From contig CM055109.1 of NCBI GenBank assembly GCA_029204225.1, positions 30,873,360-30,937,359 on the forward strand: a stretch of 64,000 nucleotides of DNA, written 5' to 3'. The position numbers were made by a program, and so were the translations under genes. Shown here piece after piece: positions 23,591 to 35,903 of the stretch; within the stretch, counting starts at the first letter, position 1, and every line of letters begins with the position of its first letter. The notes beneath the pieces were generated by a model. That model was not told the DNA's origin. It searched no databases and saw nothing but the letters and a program-made list of their open reading frames with translations. The stretch is from Diphasiastrum complanatum. Taxonomy: Eukaryota; Streptophyta; Lycopodiopsida; Lycopodiales; Lycopodiaceae.

Positions 23591-23789
23591 ACATGTGATA
23601 TTAGTGTACTTGTTGTGATAATCTACTCATATATGTTGCAATCTCTTGATATAACACTAAATGTAATATTATCATTGGTTGGAGATCAAGGCATTATTAG
23701 TCATAGGTAGATTATGATAGATTCATGATATGCAATGTATGGTGAATAGTAATTCATGGTTATGATGACTGCCTGCTTGCTGGACAGTC

Positions 23790-25126
23790 TTTATAGCAAT
23801 GCCCATAACCACAATCACAACAAGATGGTATAAATTTCTCTTTATTTGGACATTCTACAACTCTGTGATTTTCTTCGCATGTAAAGCATCCAAGTGGTGC
23901 TCTGGTCCAATTTATAGAGGCTTATTGTTGAGCGGCAACATAAATATCATACTGTCTTGAAGATCCACCTAAAGATTCACTTGCTTGATCATTTCCATAA
24001 TTCCATTGCTCAGCACTTCCGTAAGGTTCAGGTTCCATCAAATTGGCAGGAGGAGCAGAGTGCTTTGGTGGGGTAGGTAAAGTTAAACGTTTCGGGTATC
24101 CAAGAGCAGGTTGTCGAGGTCTTGTTGCTGGATTTCCTCCATACTGTGGTTCTCGATATCCCATTTGTGCATATCGTTGATGAATTATTCGAGGGTTGAA
24201 GTTGCGCAAAGCAGTCTCATGTTCAGGTGAATTACACAGATGGCAAACACTGATTTCCATTCATTTTTTCAATCGAGGACACTCGTTCACTGTCTGATTT
24301 CCTGTACAAATAGAACACCAGACATTTTCCCTGGTAGGAAAAGTCTTTGCAAACTTCTCAGGTTCCTTGTTCGCTTGTCCGTGGAAAATTTCCAATGCTT
24401 TGATCTTCTCATCAAATTGTGACTGCAACTTTTCCATCTGTTTTTGCTGGTTCTTCCCAAGTTTATCAAACTCATTGAGCATCATTTCTGCAGTAACGTT
24501 GGCATTCGTTGATGCAATAGTGGTGGATGTCATATGGGTCTGCCTTGCTGTATATGGCAATATACTGATATTCGGCTCATCATCTGAATCTTCATCCTCC
24601 TCCCGAATTGCATCGTCCATAGCATTTTGCAAGAGTGCATATTCATTATGGTGTTTCAGCTCACGTTTGATCCATTTAGGTAGACCTGACAAAACCACAT
24701 AATCATGGCATTCTCGTTAATCAGCTCAGGTTCGCATTCAGGTCTGAGACGTTTCACCCATTCAATGTAATCTTGAACCATTTTCCGCTTTCCTATTTTA
24801 ATTTTACTTAAAAGTAGGAAAGGGTCTTCCATAAACTTCCGCAGCTTGAATCGTCTGATGAGGGCTCGTTTAATAACCTCTCAATCTGTACAAATCATTT
24901 CATCTTGATTATAATGCCAATCTTGTGCTGCACCTATTAAGGCCATAGGAAACAGCTTAAGTTTATCTTGAGAATAAATCTCGCCATAGACTTCACAGGA
25001 TTTAGCATAGTCCTGAAGAAATCTAACTGGATCTGTTAACCCATTATATTTGGATAGATCCAATTGGGATGCTCTTCTAACAATAATTGAATCGACTTCC
25101 TATGGAGCACCTCCAGGGGCAGCCAT
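23790..25126 (-). pseudogene. Gypsy-type gag polyprotein with three zinc knuckles
   Basis: Retrotransposon gag (Retrotrans_gag type) that would form the capsid and bind RNA. From the ATG at 25126 it reads (with stops) 'LDLSKYNGLTDPVRFLQDY', 'LFPMALIGAAQDWHY', 'DDWE/DPFLLLSKIK' and 'KMVQDYIEWVKRL', the canonical gag core. It then has an acidic and Gln-rich linker (24600-24430) and Cys/His motifs WCSICTGNQTVNEC (about 24320), CFTCEENHRVVEC and CCDCGYGHCYKDC (23905-23795). In-frame stops near 25102, 24880, 24260 and 23921 and a shift near 24690 inactivate it. No protease or RT follows; to the left lies the diverged direct repeat. Its leader side is cut by copia D at 25406. Confidence 0.85.
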
Positions 25127-25406
25127 CTTTACATATTTAGATCAAATAGATAATGAGATTGGATCTAGATTTTTCAATCAAAAAACTATCTCAGATCAGA
25201 TTTGCTAAATCTATTCCACTTTTCAAGAATCTGATTCTATGAAAAACTTTTCAAAATTCGATCAATCGGTACATCTCAAAAATGATAAATCTCTCAGAAT
25301 CTAAATCAGAATATATCAGATTTGATCCAAATTTTGATAGAGACCTGATCTAGAAAATCAAAAACTAAAAATAGGACTAGCGAAGGTTCCCTAGGCCTTC
25401 AAAGGT

Positions 25407-26232
25407 TGTTGAATTCACAGGTGTGGACTGTCCACTACATATACTTGTGATCTCCTAAGGTGTGTAGATGCACCAAGATCAAGACTAGATTGAGATTCAA
25501 AATCTATCTTTGAATCTATGGCAAAAACACACTACTACATGCATTCAATCACTTCCAACTCTCACTCACACATGTGGGAAGTATTCAAAAAATAATCTAA
25601 GTAAAAACAAGCTGATGTCCTCGGGTAGAGAGAGAAAAAACATCATGAGCTCTCGGGTAGAGAGAGAAAGCTAGAAATTCAATGACACTCAAAATCCACT
25701 CAATCTCAAAATCAATTAGATCCAAAATGAGGAGTACAATGATACTAGTAGATTCATGAGCTACCACTATGCTTAACTATGATTGGATCACACTTTTCCA
25801 CCTCTTAATCCTATTTGACCATTGATCCATGCACCTCTAAATTCTATTGGACTATATTCAAGCACACCTCAAATTACTATTGGACCACACATCGTTCCAC
25901 CTCTAAAACCTATTGGACCTCTTAAACTTCATCAAACAAAAGCATTACACTTGTCTACACTCTAATTGGAAAAAGTTTGGCCTTCTACTCTATTTTGGCT
26001 CAATAGTGGCATTACAATTGGAAATGGATAATTTGCCATCTATGCCAAATTTGACCCTATCAACATCCTACACCTAAATGCTTGACTATGAAATTCTATG
26101 AGACCCCTATATCAAACATTTTGATTTACTTTATAGTTCTCCACATGTGGGAACATCCTCCACACATGTGAGATTCAGTTACAAACTTCTATCATAAAAA
26201 ATACCAAGCTAGATTTTTGACAATTTCTCACA
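25407..26232 (-). repeat. Copia D 3' LTR
   Basis: On the minus strand begins TGTGAGAAATTG and ends GTGAATTCAACA. Contains G-box-like CACATGTG palindromes and a GAGAGAAAG-rich segment near 25625-25670. Confidence 0.9.
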
Positions 26233-26927
26233 CTCCTCCTCAAAAAATAGCTTGGAAAGGTACTAGATCACTTGAGAAGTTTGTAAATCTTTTTGAGTGG
26301 ATCCTTTGGTATGCATAAGAAGTGAAGATCAGCCAAGGGATCCATCATAGCAGCACCCTCACCATATCCATGATAAGATCTCTTGCCAATGCCTTTGAAG
26401 AGTGCTCCACCAATATGCCACTATGATCATGGGCTTCCTCCATGCTTGATGATGATATTTGATTTGAAAGTTCCACTTGCATGATGGATGCACCATAAAT
26501 AGAGAAATCTGAGGCTTCCAAGCCTCATAAGGATCATGGAGATCAAGATCATAAGATGTGAAACAATGATGATTATCAAGATTATGCTTTCTAGCTTGAC
26601 TAGTCCACATACAATGAACTATATCCATAATGGATCTAATCTTGATATCAAAGACTATCTTGATCTTTTTAAGGCTAGTTACTCTCTGAAGGATGTAAGT
26701 TTCCACTTTGGATGCTTCACTTAATCTCAAGAGGAGTTTACAATTTGCCTCAAAACATGTGAAAACATGATTTTTAAAAAAGTGAGTACCAAGCTCAATC
26801 TTGTTCTTACTAGAATCAAGAGCATACTTTTGACAATACAATATCTTGCTTTCAAAAAGTATTGGAAACACATCTAAGTCAATAATGACAAGAAGCATGT
26901 CCATACCATAAGCATCATACAAAACTA
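26233..26927 (-). pseudogene. Scrambled remnant of copia D RT/RNase H region
   Basis: An open stretch of 187 codons without intact RT motifs. It lies where RT and RNase H should be, between the purine tract and the truncated pol frame. It is probably a deletion product; only position supports the assignment. Confidence 0.45.
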
Positions 26928-28394
26928 CTATAGCTTTCTTGAACTTTGAGATCCAAAAAATTCAATGAAGCAAGATAGCATTTCAAGCAAAGGAAAAGAA
27001 GCATATATGAATGTGTTGTAGTAGATACAACATGAAAGGTGCCCCTCTTTGCCATGTAAGGTGAGCCATAAAGACTCGGCCATGCATCTTGAAGATCTTC
27101 TTGAAATCATATGAAGAAGAAACTCCTCCTCACACATTGGCCCCATCATAACTTGAATACCTTCAAAAAAGATAACTTGTGATGCTTCTTGAGAAGCCTT
27201 GATCTCGGCCACTTCCAAGATTGAATCTTTATGCAATGTGACATCTCTATTCACAATTACTTTTGAAATAGAGAGTGTAGAGACACTAAAGGCCTCCTTG
27301 ATGGATGAGTATCCAATCATGATCCATGAGCTTGGATCATCCTTCCTTCTTGTTTCCAAGGGAATATGTGCAAAGCAAGCACTACCAAGTTCACTAAGGT
27401 GATCAACCTTAGGCTTAATCTTGAATAAAACTTCATATGGTGCTATTCCTTCAAGAGCTCCAATACTCCTCAAGGCTTTGATCTTCAATGAGAATTTCTT
27501 CTCAACATATGCTTTGAATAATAAGGAATAATCATACACCATAATACTTGAAGAGAGAAGATATGTGCATCTTGTGTGATCATCCTCCTTTGAAATATTG
27601 GACATATAAGAAACATCAAGAGAGTTTGCACTCTCATTTGGATCCAATTTGTAGGTGCCTTCAAATCTTGATCCATATGCAAGGATCTCACCATCCTTCT
27701 TGATCACACAATTGTCAATATTGAAATTGACATCAAAGCCACTATCAAGAAGTTGGCTAACACTTAAGATGTTCTTTGTAAGCTTTGGGACAAAAAGAAC
27801 ATTGTTGAGAAAGAGATCTTTAGAAGATGCAAGCTTCAAGGGAATAATCCCTACTCCTTCAGTATTGCACTCATGCTTACTTGCAGAGTACATGGTCTTC
27901 TTGACTCCATCATAAGGCAAAATAGATGAAAAAAAGTGCTTGGAGCCACACATATGTGAAGATGCTCCACTATCAATATACCATGAGTTATCCTTGTTGA
28001 AGGTGAAAGAGGAGAAGCTTGATGCCATAAGAGAGCCTTCTCCATCACTTGCAATATAGTCTTCTTTCTTATTGGTGATGTTGGCTTGATTGAGTTGATT
28101 CTTCTTCTTGAAGCAATTGGTGGCATAATGGCCTTTCTTGCCACAATAAAAGCACTTGATCTTCTTCTTCTCGAGATTTGAAGTAGAAGCATGAGAGGTA
28201 TCCTCCTCCTCCTCTCCATCTTGGTCTTTAGCTTTGTCATTAGAGAAGTGATGGTGTTGCTTCTTACTCCTCTCTTTGTGCTTGGCAAATAGAACTTTGC
28301 CATCATCATGATTGAGTGATAACTTGTCTATCCTTAAGAGTTTGTACTCTTGTCTTGATTCTTCAGAAATAAGCACACTTTGAAGGGCCTCCAA
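26928..28394 (-). pseudogene. Copia D gag end, zinc knuckle, protease, deleted integrase
   Basis: A single 488-codon frame. It contains the CCHC knuckle CFYCGKKGHYATNC at about residues 80-95, the aspartic protease WYIDSGASSHMC near residues 138-150, and the 'VLFVPKLTKNILSVSQLLDSG' pre-integrase stretch. After 'YKLDPNES' the frame jumps to remnants that match the middle ('LFKAYVEKKFSLKIKALR') and then the end ('APYEVLFKIKPKVDHL', 'CFAHIPLETRRKDDPSS') of integrase. The GAG-preintegrase HHCC and the DDE catalytic core are gone. The frame stays open across the deletions. The last 80 residues are unlike copia pol. Compare the intact order at 32012-34799. Confidence 0.88.
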
Positions 28395-28918
28395 ACTTGG
28401 TAGCTCCTCCTTAATGGCATAGCATTGGACAAGGTTGTCAATTCATCTCTCAAGCCGTTGAGAATGACTTGGACTAGCTCACTTTGATTGATTGAGTCAC
28501 CAATACATGCAAGCTCCCTATGAATATCCTTGACTCTCAAAACATAATTAGATGCACTCTCATCACTCTTTTGACTACTTTGGAATATTTGAACTCTAAG
28601 AGTGAGGAGCCTAGAGGTGTTCTTAGCCTCATAGATGGACTTGAGACAATCCCAAGCTTCCTTGGATGTAGAACAATCACCAATCTCCCTCAATATCTCA
28701 TTAGAGACATTCATCTTAATGTAGCGGAGAGCCATCCTAGCTCTCTTCTTGTATTTTTGTACTTCTTGAAGGACTTGAGGCTCCTCCTCAATCCCAAGTA
28801 CAATGTCCATCACATCTTGGAGTATCAAGATGGACTCCATCCTCAACTTCCATATTGAATAATTGGAAGTAGACAATCTCTCACTTGGTTGCAACAAGTA
28901 TGAACTCATTGAAGTCAT
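28334..28918 (-). pseudogene. Copia D gag, N-terminal part
   Basis: Capsid domain of the same element, in a frame different from the downstream protease frame and overlapping it by 61 bp, so one frameshift separates them near 28390. It starts with Met at 28918, and the sequence includes 'SERLSTSNYSIWKLRMESIL', 'STSKEAWDCLKSIYEAKNTS' and 'LVQVILNGLRDELTTL', all typical of UBN2-type copia gag. It is close to the copia E gag (42633) in motif order but clearly another family. Confidence 0.88.
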
Positions 28919-29664
28919 GTAAAGTGAAGATAAATAATAGTGATGAACAAAAAATGTTTCTTCTCTCTCACTATAGGATCCAATAATGGTGTGCTACCAT
29001 CTCCTATGCAAGATCTTGCAACAAACTGTGAGATGATTCTCACTAGCTATCTCAATCTCTCCAAGACTAGATCTACTTCACATCAAATGATGGAGTATGG
29101 GCAAATTTAGGATCAAACACTATTAGCACGTGTGAAATACACTAAGAAACCAAATTTTACTCAAATACAATGATATTGCATGAAACAAAATGACTAAGAT
29201 CTAAAAACAATGCCTAGATCACATATAGATGAGATTGGCAAGCATACAACTGTGATTTTGGATCAAACAAGCAATCTCTTGACCAAACCAAATGTGTCCA
29301 CCTAGTTCTAGGTGCCCTATCTAACCCTCTTCAAAAGCTTATAACTTCTGATTGGCTCAACCAGATGGAATGAAACTGATTGCATCAGAAACTAGACAAA
29401 AATAGCTTCAAAACAAGCTATCAAGCAAGATAAATGGATCAAGCATGAGAGAGAACTTCCAAACTGAAATTGGATGTTCATCACACGTGTCTGAGCACCT
29501 GATTCCATACAATACCAGATTAGACCCAATCAATGTCCTTTTGATCTCTTTTGATTCAAGATTGAACAAGATAGCTAGGAAAATGGGCCTTGACAACTTC
29601 TAGCTCAAAATTGATGAAAATTTTTTCACTTAGATGGATCAAAATGCATGGTAACCTTAGGTAG
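28919..29664 (-). other. Copia D untranslated leader
   Basis: About 745 bp between the primer site and the gag ATG, without coding features. Confidence 0.7.
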
Positions 29665-29676
29665 GCTCTGATACCA
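29665..29676 (-). other. Copia D primer-binding site
   Basis: TGGTATCAGAGC on the minus strand, directly next to the LTR end (…TTCAACA). Confidence 0.92.
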
Positions 29677-30503
29677 TGTTGAATTTCACATGTGTGGACT
29701 GTCCACTACATGTACTTGTGCTCTCCTAAGGTGTGTAGATGCACCAAGATCAAGACTAAATTGAGATTCAAGATCTATCTTTGAATCTATGGCAAAAACA
29801 CACTACTACATGCATTCAATCACTTCCAACTCTCAACCACACGTGTGGGAAGTATTCAAAAAATAATCTGAGTAAAAGCAAGCTGCTCTCCTTGGGTAGA
29901 GAGAGAAAAAGCATCATGAGCTCTCGGGTAGAGAGAGAAAGCTAGAAATTCAATGACACTCAAAATCCACTCAATCTCAAAATCAATTAGATCCAAAATG
30001 AGGAGTACAATGATACTAGTAGATTCATGAGCTACCACTATGCTTAACTATGATTGGATCACACTTTGCCACCTCTTAATCCTATTGGACCATTGATCCA
30101 TGCACCTCTAAATTCTATTGGACTATATTCAAGCACACCTCAAATTTCTATCGGACCACACATGGTTCCACCTCTAAAACCTATTGGACCTCTTAAACTT
30201 CATCAAACAAAAGCATTACACTTGTCTACACTCTAATTGGAACAAGTTTGGCCTCCTACTCTATTTTGGCTCAATAGTGGCATTACAAGTGGAAATGGAT
30301 AATTTGCCATCTATGCCAAATTTGACCCTATCAACATCCTACACCTAAATGCTTGACTATGAGATTCTATGAGACCCCTATATCAAACATTTTGATTTAT
30401 TTTACAATTCTCCACATGTGGGAACATCCTCCACACATGTGAGATTCACTTACAAACTTCTATCATAAAAAATACCAAGCTAGATTTTTGCCAATTTCTC
30501 ACA
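29677..30503 (-). repeat. Copia D 5' LTR
   Basis: 827 bp; see the 3' LTR and the solo LTR at 58865-59690. A few scattered differences separate the three copies. Confidence 0.9.
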
Positions 30504-30510
30504 AATGTTG

Positions 30511-31272
30511 GCTAGATGCCTATCCTAGAACAATTTGCATTCAAAATGATAAAGATCAACCAAACAATTTTTGTAATGAATGTAAAAATTTGCAGGTTTA
30601 AGACTTCTATGTGGATTCCTTTGGGGATGCATAAAAACCCATGAAAACAATTAAAAATTAATAAAGATTAAGTCATAAACCTGGTAATCCTGAAAAGGTT
30701 TGCCACAAAAAATACCAACTCTATCCTACATAGTGAGATTCCAAAAAATAAACAAATAAATAGGTAAATATAGATGAATATGCGTGGAAAGAATCTAAAC
30801 ACCCAAAACATGACCTATGCTGGATGTCTACAATATGTGATGAGTTAACAAATGACTATCATACCAAATGAATTAACTCGTTTAGTGAATTTAGTCATAA
30901 ATAACAAATTGCATCCATAAGATATTGCTAACAAATAGAACTAGGTGCACCCCATAACTGCAAAAAAGAAATGTGGCTTGTTGGCCGTTGTGATGTTGCT
31001 GTTTAATTATTTTTACTGTAACCTCCATCCTATCCAAAAAAGAAGGAACAAATTTCTATGTTGGTCACGTGATAAGTCTTAGAAGCTTTCCCACACAAGC
31101 ATATGGACATAATGAAGCTCTTCCCAATCATATGGTGCCATTTTAGAATTTAATAAGTAGGGAAAAAAGATGCATAGGCATTTTCATTTGTGTACTTGGC
31201 TCAAGAACCCTAACATCATTTTAAGGAACGAATGTTTATCTAAGCCTTGTTGACATGTGATATTATTGTATG
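30511..31272 (+). repeat. Diverged direct repeat, unit 2
   Basis: Second copy of 22716-23590, with internal deletions of about 100 bp in total relative to unit 1. Confidence 0.88.
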
Positions 31273-32011
31273 GTAGGCTAGGTGCATACAATAGACATGC
31301 ATGTGTATAGTCCATGTTCATGGGCCCCTAAAGTGATGATTGCATCTATTTCAGATCCCACTACTATTATGTTACGACTATAATCTGCCAATCTATGACC
31401 TATAGAGATGTATAGGTCTAAAATTTGCCACTTTTATAGTTCTATCTAAGTATAACGCTCCTTATACTTGAGTTAATGTTTTAAACATTTCATTGTGTTA
31501 GACGTTTTAAACAATAGCCGATTACTCGTATCAGACACATTTTTTTAAAAGAGTATCGTTGATTAGAAATCAAACTCAAGTCCGAATGTTCTTTCGGAAA
31601 AAACTGAAACTTACATGGACATAAAACTGAAACTTACATGGCTCAAATATCCTCCTTTGTTGTCCCATTATCATATTTTGAATTCTATACAACATGTACA
31701 TCGGGATAAAGCATGCATGAGTATGCTCCATGACAATTTGCTCCTAGAATCATGGACTTGGAATTTGGTGATCAGACCATTGCTCCCAAACTTTCAATCC
31801 AAGTTCTAACTCCACCGGAGGTTTGACCACTTGGTAGTACCCAAGTTAGCACATTTAAGGTTAAACATCTCCAAGTGTTAGTTTCTCGAATACTCTTCCT
31901 TGAAGTTCATTCTCATAGTGCAAGTATTGTTTTTGAATAAAATGTAGTAATGACTATGTAGTTTGTATCGGTTGTCCTAAAGTACATATGCACCCGCTAT
32001 TTTTGTAGATG
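31273..32011. other. No gene recognised
   Basis: No supported feature. It ends where copia coding begins abruptly. Confidence 0.45.
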
Positions 32012-34799
32012 TCAAGTGAATCAAGACATGTCTAAGTGCACTATCAAGAAGAATGATGAGATACTTGCATTAGGATCTAGATTTGGAGGCATCAATAAAC
32101 TAGATCCAAATGAGTATGTGAATGCTTGTAATGTTGCTCTTGTGAACAAGCTCTCTATGGAGGAATTATGGCATAGGAGGTTGGGACATCCCAACTACAA
32201 ATCCATGCTCTCTATGTTCAAAGAAGCCAAAGCTATTGGCTTGCCAAAGTCACTCTCCAAGAAGATCAAGCCTTGTGAGGCTTGTGCTATCGCTAAATCT
32301 CACAAAAAGCCGTTTACAAGATCTTCTATCAAAAGCAAGCATCCTTTGGAGTTAATCCACTCGGATGTACATTTCTCATCAACTACAAGCAAGGGAGGAG
32401 CCACTTGTTTTGTTACTTTCATTGATGATTACACAAGATTCACTTGGATATATCTTCTTGCTTCTAAATCTATGGTGTTTGATCATTTCATTATTTTCAA
32501 AGCTTATGTAGAGAAGCAATTCTCATTCAAGATTAAAGCTCTTAGATGTGATGGAGGTGGTGACTATTTCTCCAATAAATTTCATGATTTTTGTGAGCTT
32601 GAAGGCATCAATAGAGAGTTCTCTTCTGCCTACTCTCGATCTCAAAATGGAGTGGCCAAGAGAAAGAATAGATCTCTATGTGAATGTGCAAAATCTATGA
32701 GAATTGAGGCATCTTTGCCCAAATATTTTTGGGGAGAAGCCATTAATTGTGCAAATTATCTTTGCAATAGGCTCCCACATATAGCTCTTGGAGGAAAGTC
32801 ACCATATGAAATCTTATTTTTGAAGAAGCCTAAGGTTGATCACCTTAGAGTTTTTGGATGCATATGCTTTGCCCATATCCCCTTGGAAACAAGGAAGAAG
32901 GAAGATCCTAGTGCATGCAAAGGGATCATGGTTGGATACTCCTCCACCAAGAAGGCCTATAGAGCCTTTGTACTCTCTACTTCTCAAGTTATTGAAAGTA
33001 GAGATGTTGTCTTTCATGAAGATCAACATTCATCTTTTGAAGATGCCAAGATCAAGAAGTCTATGGATGCATCACCTATTATTGATTTTGAAGACAATTA
33101 TGATGTGATGGGGTCGGGAATTGAAGAAGACTCTCCTCAGATTTTCTCACCAAGAAGATCCATGAGAGATAGATCCGAGCCTAAGAGGCTCTCATATGTT
33201 GACAAAGGCAAAGAAGTGGATCTTGATTTCACTAATTATGTTTTTTATGTCTCTCATGAAGAGCCAAAGAATGTACAAGAGGCACTCAATACCAAGGAGG
33301 GGTATGATGCCATGAAGCAAGAGTATGATGCTTTGATTACCAACAATACTTGGGAGCTTGTGGATCCTCCATCCAACAAGCATGTGATTGGTTGCAAGTG
33401 GGTATTTCGGATCAAGTTCAATCATGATGGCCCCATCAACAAGTATAAAGCAGGATTATGTGCAAAAGGATTTGCTCAAATCCATGGCCTTGATAATGAG
33501 GAGACCTTTGCACCTGTTGCAAAGATGGTGACAATAAGAATTCTTATTTCTCTTGCTTGTTTCTTAAAGTGGAAGGTTTTCCAATTAGATGTATCCAATG
33601 CTTTTCTAAATGGTTATCTTGAGGAGGAGATCTATATGGAACAACCTCAAGGATTCATCAAGGATGAGTTCAAAGTGTGCTTGCTCTTCAAAAGTCTTTA
33701 TGGACTCAAGCAAGCACCAAGATCATGGTATTCAAGACTTACTTTTCTTATCTCACTAGGATTTGCTCTTAGTGACTATGATCCTTCCATGTATCTAACG
33801 TTTGTTGATAGCAATATTGTCATTCTTCTAATTTATGTTGATGACATTATTCTTTGTGGAAGTTGTATCAAGCTAGTTGATGAAACTAAGCTAGCACTTG
33901 GAGGTGAGTTTAAAATGCAAGATCTAGGAGAGATACATTACATCCTAGGCCTAGAAATTGACTTTCATGAAGATCATGTCTTTATATGCCAATCTAGATA
34001 TGCTCACTCTATGTTGAAAAAATTTCTTATGGAAAATTCTAAGAGCATAGATACTCCAATGGAGCAAATTGTAAAAGATCCTAATAAAGGTGATGAAAGA
34101 TCCTTCGAGGACATCAGACTTTTTAGGAGTCTTGTAGGCTCCTTGATTTGGCTTACCATTACTAGGCCCGATCTAAGTTTTTGTGTGCACAAATTGAGTC
34201 AATTTATGCAAGATCCTAAAATCCATCACTGGAATATGGCCAAGAGGATTCTAAGATATGTATCTTCATCTTGTGTTTATGGTCTACTTTATAAAAGTGA
34301 AGATCTATCCATTGTTGGCTACTCAGATTCGGACTTTGCAAGTGACAAGATGGATCGAAAGTCTATTAGTGCATACACTATCTTTCTTGGAGGCAATCTA
34401 ATATCTTGGCTTTCCAAAAAGCAAAATACTATATCTCTCTCTTCATGTGAGGCTGAGTACAAAGCACTCACTACAACTACCAAAGAGGTGCTTTGGATCA
34501 AGAGGTTATTAATGGAGCTAAAGTGCATTAAGGAAAATGATCTACCAATGATCAAGTGTGATAACATCTCGGCCCAAGCTCTTGCCAATAATCCCATATT
34601 TCATGCAAGAAGCAAGCACATAGAAGTGGCACACCATTTTGTGAGAGAAAAGCTTATTGGAGGAGAAATCTATCTGGAGCATGTCAACTCGTCCTCTTGT
34701 ATTGCCGATCTACTCACAAAGCCTTTGAGCAAAAGTGCTTTCATCAAGCATAGATCTAATCTTGGAGTTATATCAAGATCAATGCTTAAATCTTCTTAG
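32012..34799 (+). CDS. Copia D-like pol: integrase, reverse transcriptase, RNase H (5'-truncated)
   Basis: An uninterrupted frame of 927 codons covering most of a Ty1/copia pol. The order is GAG-preintegrase zinc motif (LWHRRLGHPN ... CEACAIAKSH), integrase core (HSDVH; RCDGGGDY; NGVAKRKNRS), RT (ECKWV-like 'GCKWVFRIK', 'QLDVSNAFLNG', 'SLYGLKQAPRSWY', catalytic YVDDI near 33835) and RNase H ('YSDSDFASD', 'SSCEAEYKAL', 'LCDN'-like KCDN, 'HARSKHIEVAHHF'). Gag and protease are absent; the first Met is only the first available one. The third integrase catalytic residue, normally Glu in AERKNR, is Lys here, and the Asn of RSDNGG is Gly. RT and RNase H look intact, but integration in cis should fail. 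The stop at 34797-34799 is followed by a purine tract and the LTR. Confidence 0.93.
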
Positions 34800-34809
34800 A
34801 TAATTTTTT

Positions 34810-35112
34810 AGGAGGAGTGTGAAGAATTGAAAAAAATTATCTATGTTAGATATAGGGGTCTTATGTTTTTTATATCAAGCATCTAGGTGTAGGATGTTGA
34901 TAGGAACAAATTTAGCATAGATGGCAAATTATGCATTTCCACTTGTAATGCCACTATTGAGCCAAAATAGTGTAAGAGGCTAAACTCATGCCAATTAGAG
35001 TGTATACAAGTGTAATGTTTTTGTTTGATGAATTCTAAGAGGTCCAATAGGATTTAGAGGTGGAACCATGTGAGGTCCAATAAGAATTTGAGGTTTGCTT
35101 GAAAATGGTCCA
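34810..35112 (+). mobile_element. Purine tract and truncated 3' LTR of the copia D-like element
   Basis: The tract AGGAGGAG (34810-34817) precedes TGTGAAGAATTG at 34818. The LTR matches copia D LTR (reverse complement) in part but lacks the CACATGTG-containing segment of about 70 bp and is diverged, so it is a sister subfamily. Recognisable homology to D ends near 35112, where inverted duplication 2 starts; part of 35113-35500 may still be LTR. Confidence 0.8.
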
Positions 35113-35903
35113 GTAGAACCCCCAAATTTCAAATTTCAAATAATTTGGGAGGTGGAAACTGGTCAATAGGATGTGAGGCCAAAGCCCTAAAATCCACAAT
35201 ATATACTGGTACTTTGTGATTAGTTTTACATGTTTAATGTCAAATTAAAACAGGTGGAACCTCTATTGATTTTTCGATTGGATGTCCTTGCTCTTCTTCT
35301 CCTTGCTCCATCTATCATATTTTCTTACTATCTTTATGTTTATTGGATATGGTAATTGTGGGATTTGATTATTGCTTTTATTTTTGTCATAGAGAAAGAG
35401 AGACAGAGAAAAAAACAAGTAAGCTTGATCTTTTGTTGGGTACTGTTAATGAGTCGTAGTGGCTACTGTTAATAGATCGTAGTGTTAGATGTGTACTCAT
35501 AAGCATGCATGTGAGTTTGATTGATGAATACATTGTCATCGAAATGAACTTATGTGTGACAACTTAACCCTCTTCATCTTTTGATGCTTTGCATTTGCTA
35601 GGATCTAGGGCTGAAGAAGTACGAAGGAAAGACCCAATCCTCGTCACATAACAACAGAATGTCGTGTATTTATAAAGGCAACAATCCAAGAAGAAGAATA
35701 AGACCAAAGCTGACCAAACTGATTCTAACCACAACAATTTCACAATTGACATCAACAATAGCCCAGGACCAAACTCTTCTACAAATATTGCAAGAGAACC
35801 AATCACGAAATCAAGGATTGTCAAGTTGTAAAGCACAAGGATACAACATAAAAAAAGAATATGATATTTTTGGAGAGCTCATAGTATCTGATTCGATACA
35901 CAT
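35113..35903 (+). repeat. Inverted segmental duplication 2, right copy
   Basis: Reverse complement of 21159-21960. Near 35660-35835 it carries the end of a copia gag with Lys-rich linker and the zinc knuckle YCKRTNHEIKDC (about 35786-35821), one frame away from the longest open frame. A short imperfect tandem (TACTGTTAAT(A/G)..TCGTAGTG) lies at 35442-35485. LTR A begins at 35904. Confidence 0.85.

Larger units (their letters stand above)
25407..30503 (-). mobile_element. Copia family D element, both LTRs, internally deleted
   Basis: A 5.1-kb minus-strand Ty1/copia element. The LTRs at 25407-26232 (3') and 29677-30503 (5') are 826 and 827 bp and nearly identical. A primer site lies at 29676-29665 and a purine tract (GAGGAGGAG, minus strand) just inside the 3' LTR. 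Flanking pentamers are AAGGT (left) and AATGT (right), a target duplication with one change at best. Gag and protease are present but the integrase core and most of RT/RNase H are missing, so it could move only with help in trans. The related pol at 32012-34799 is a possible source family. Confidence 0.9.

Noticed and set aside
35564-35836. Minus-strand hydrophobic ORF
   Set aside because: Antisense of the same copia gag region in the right copy.
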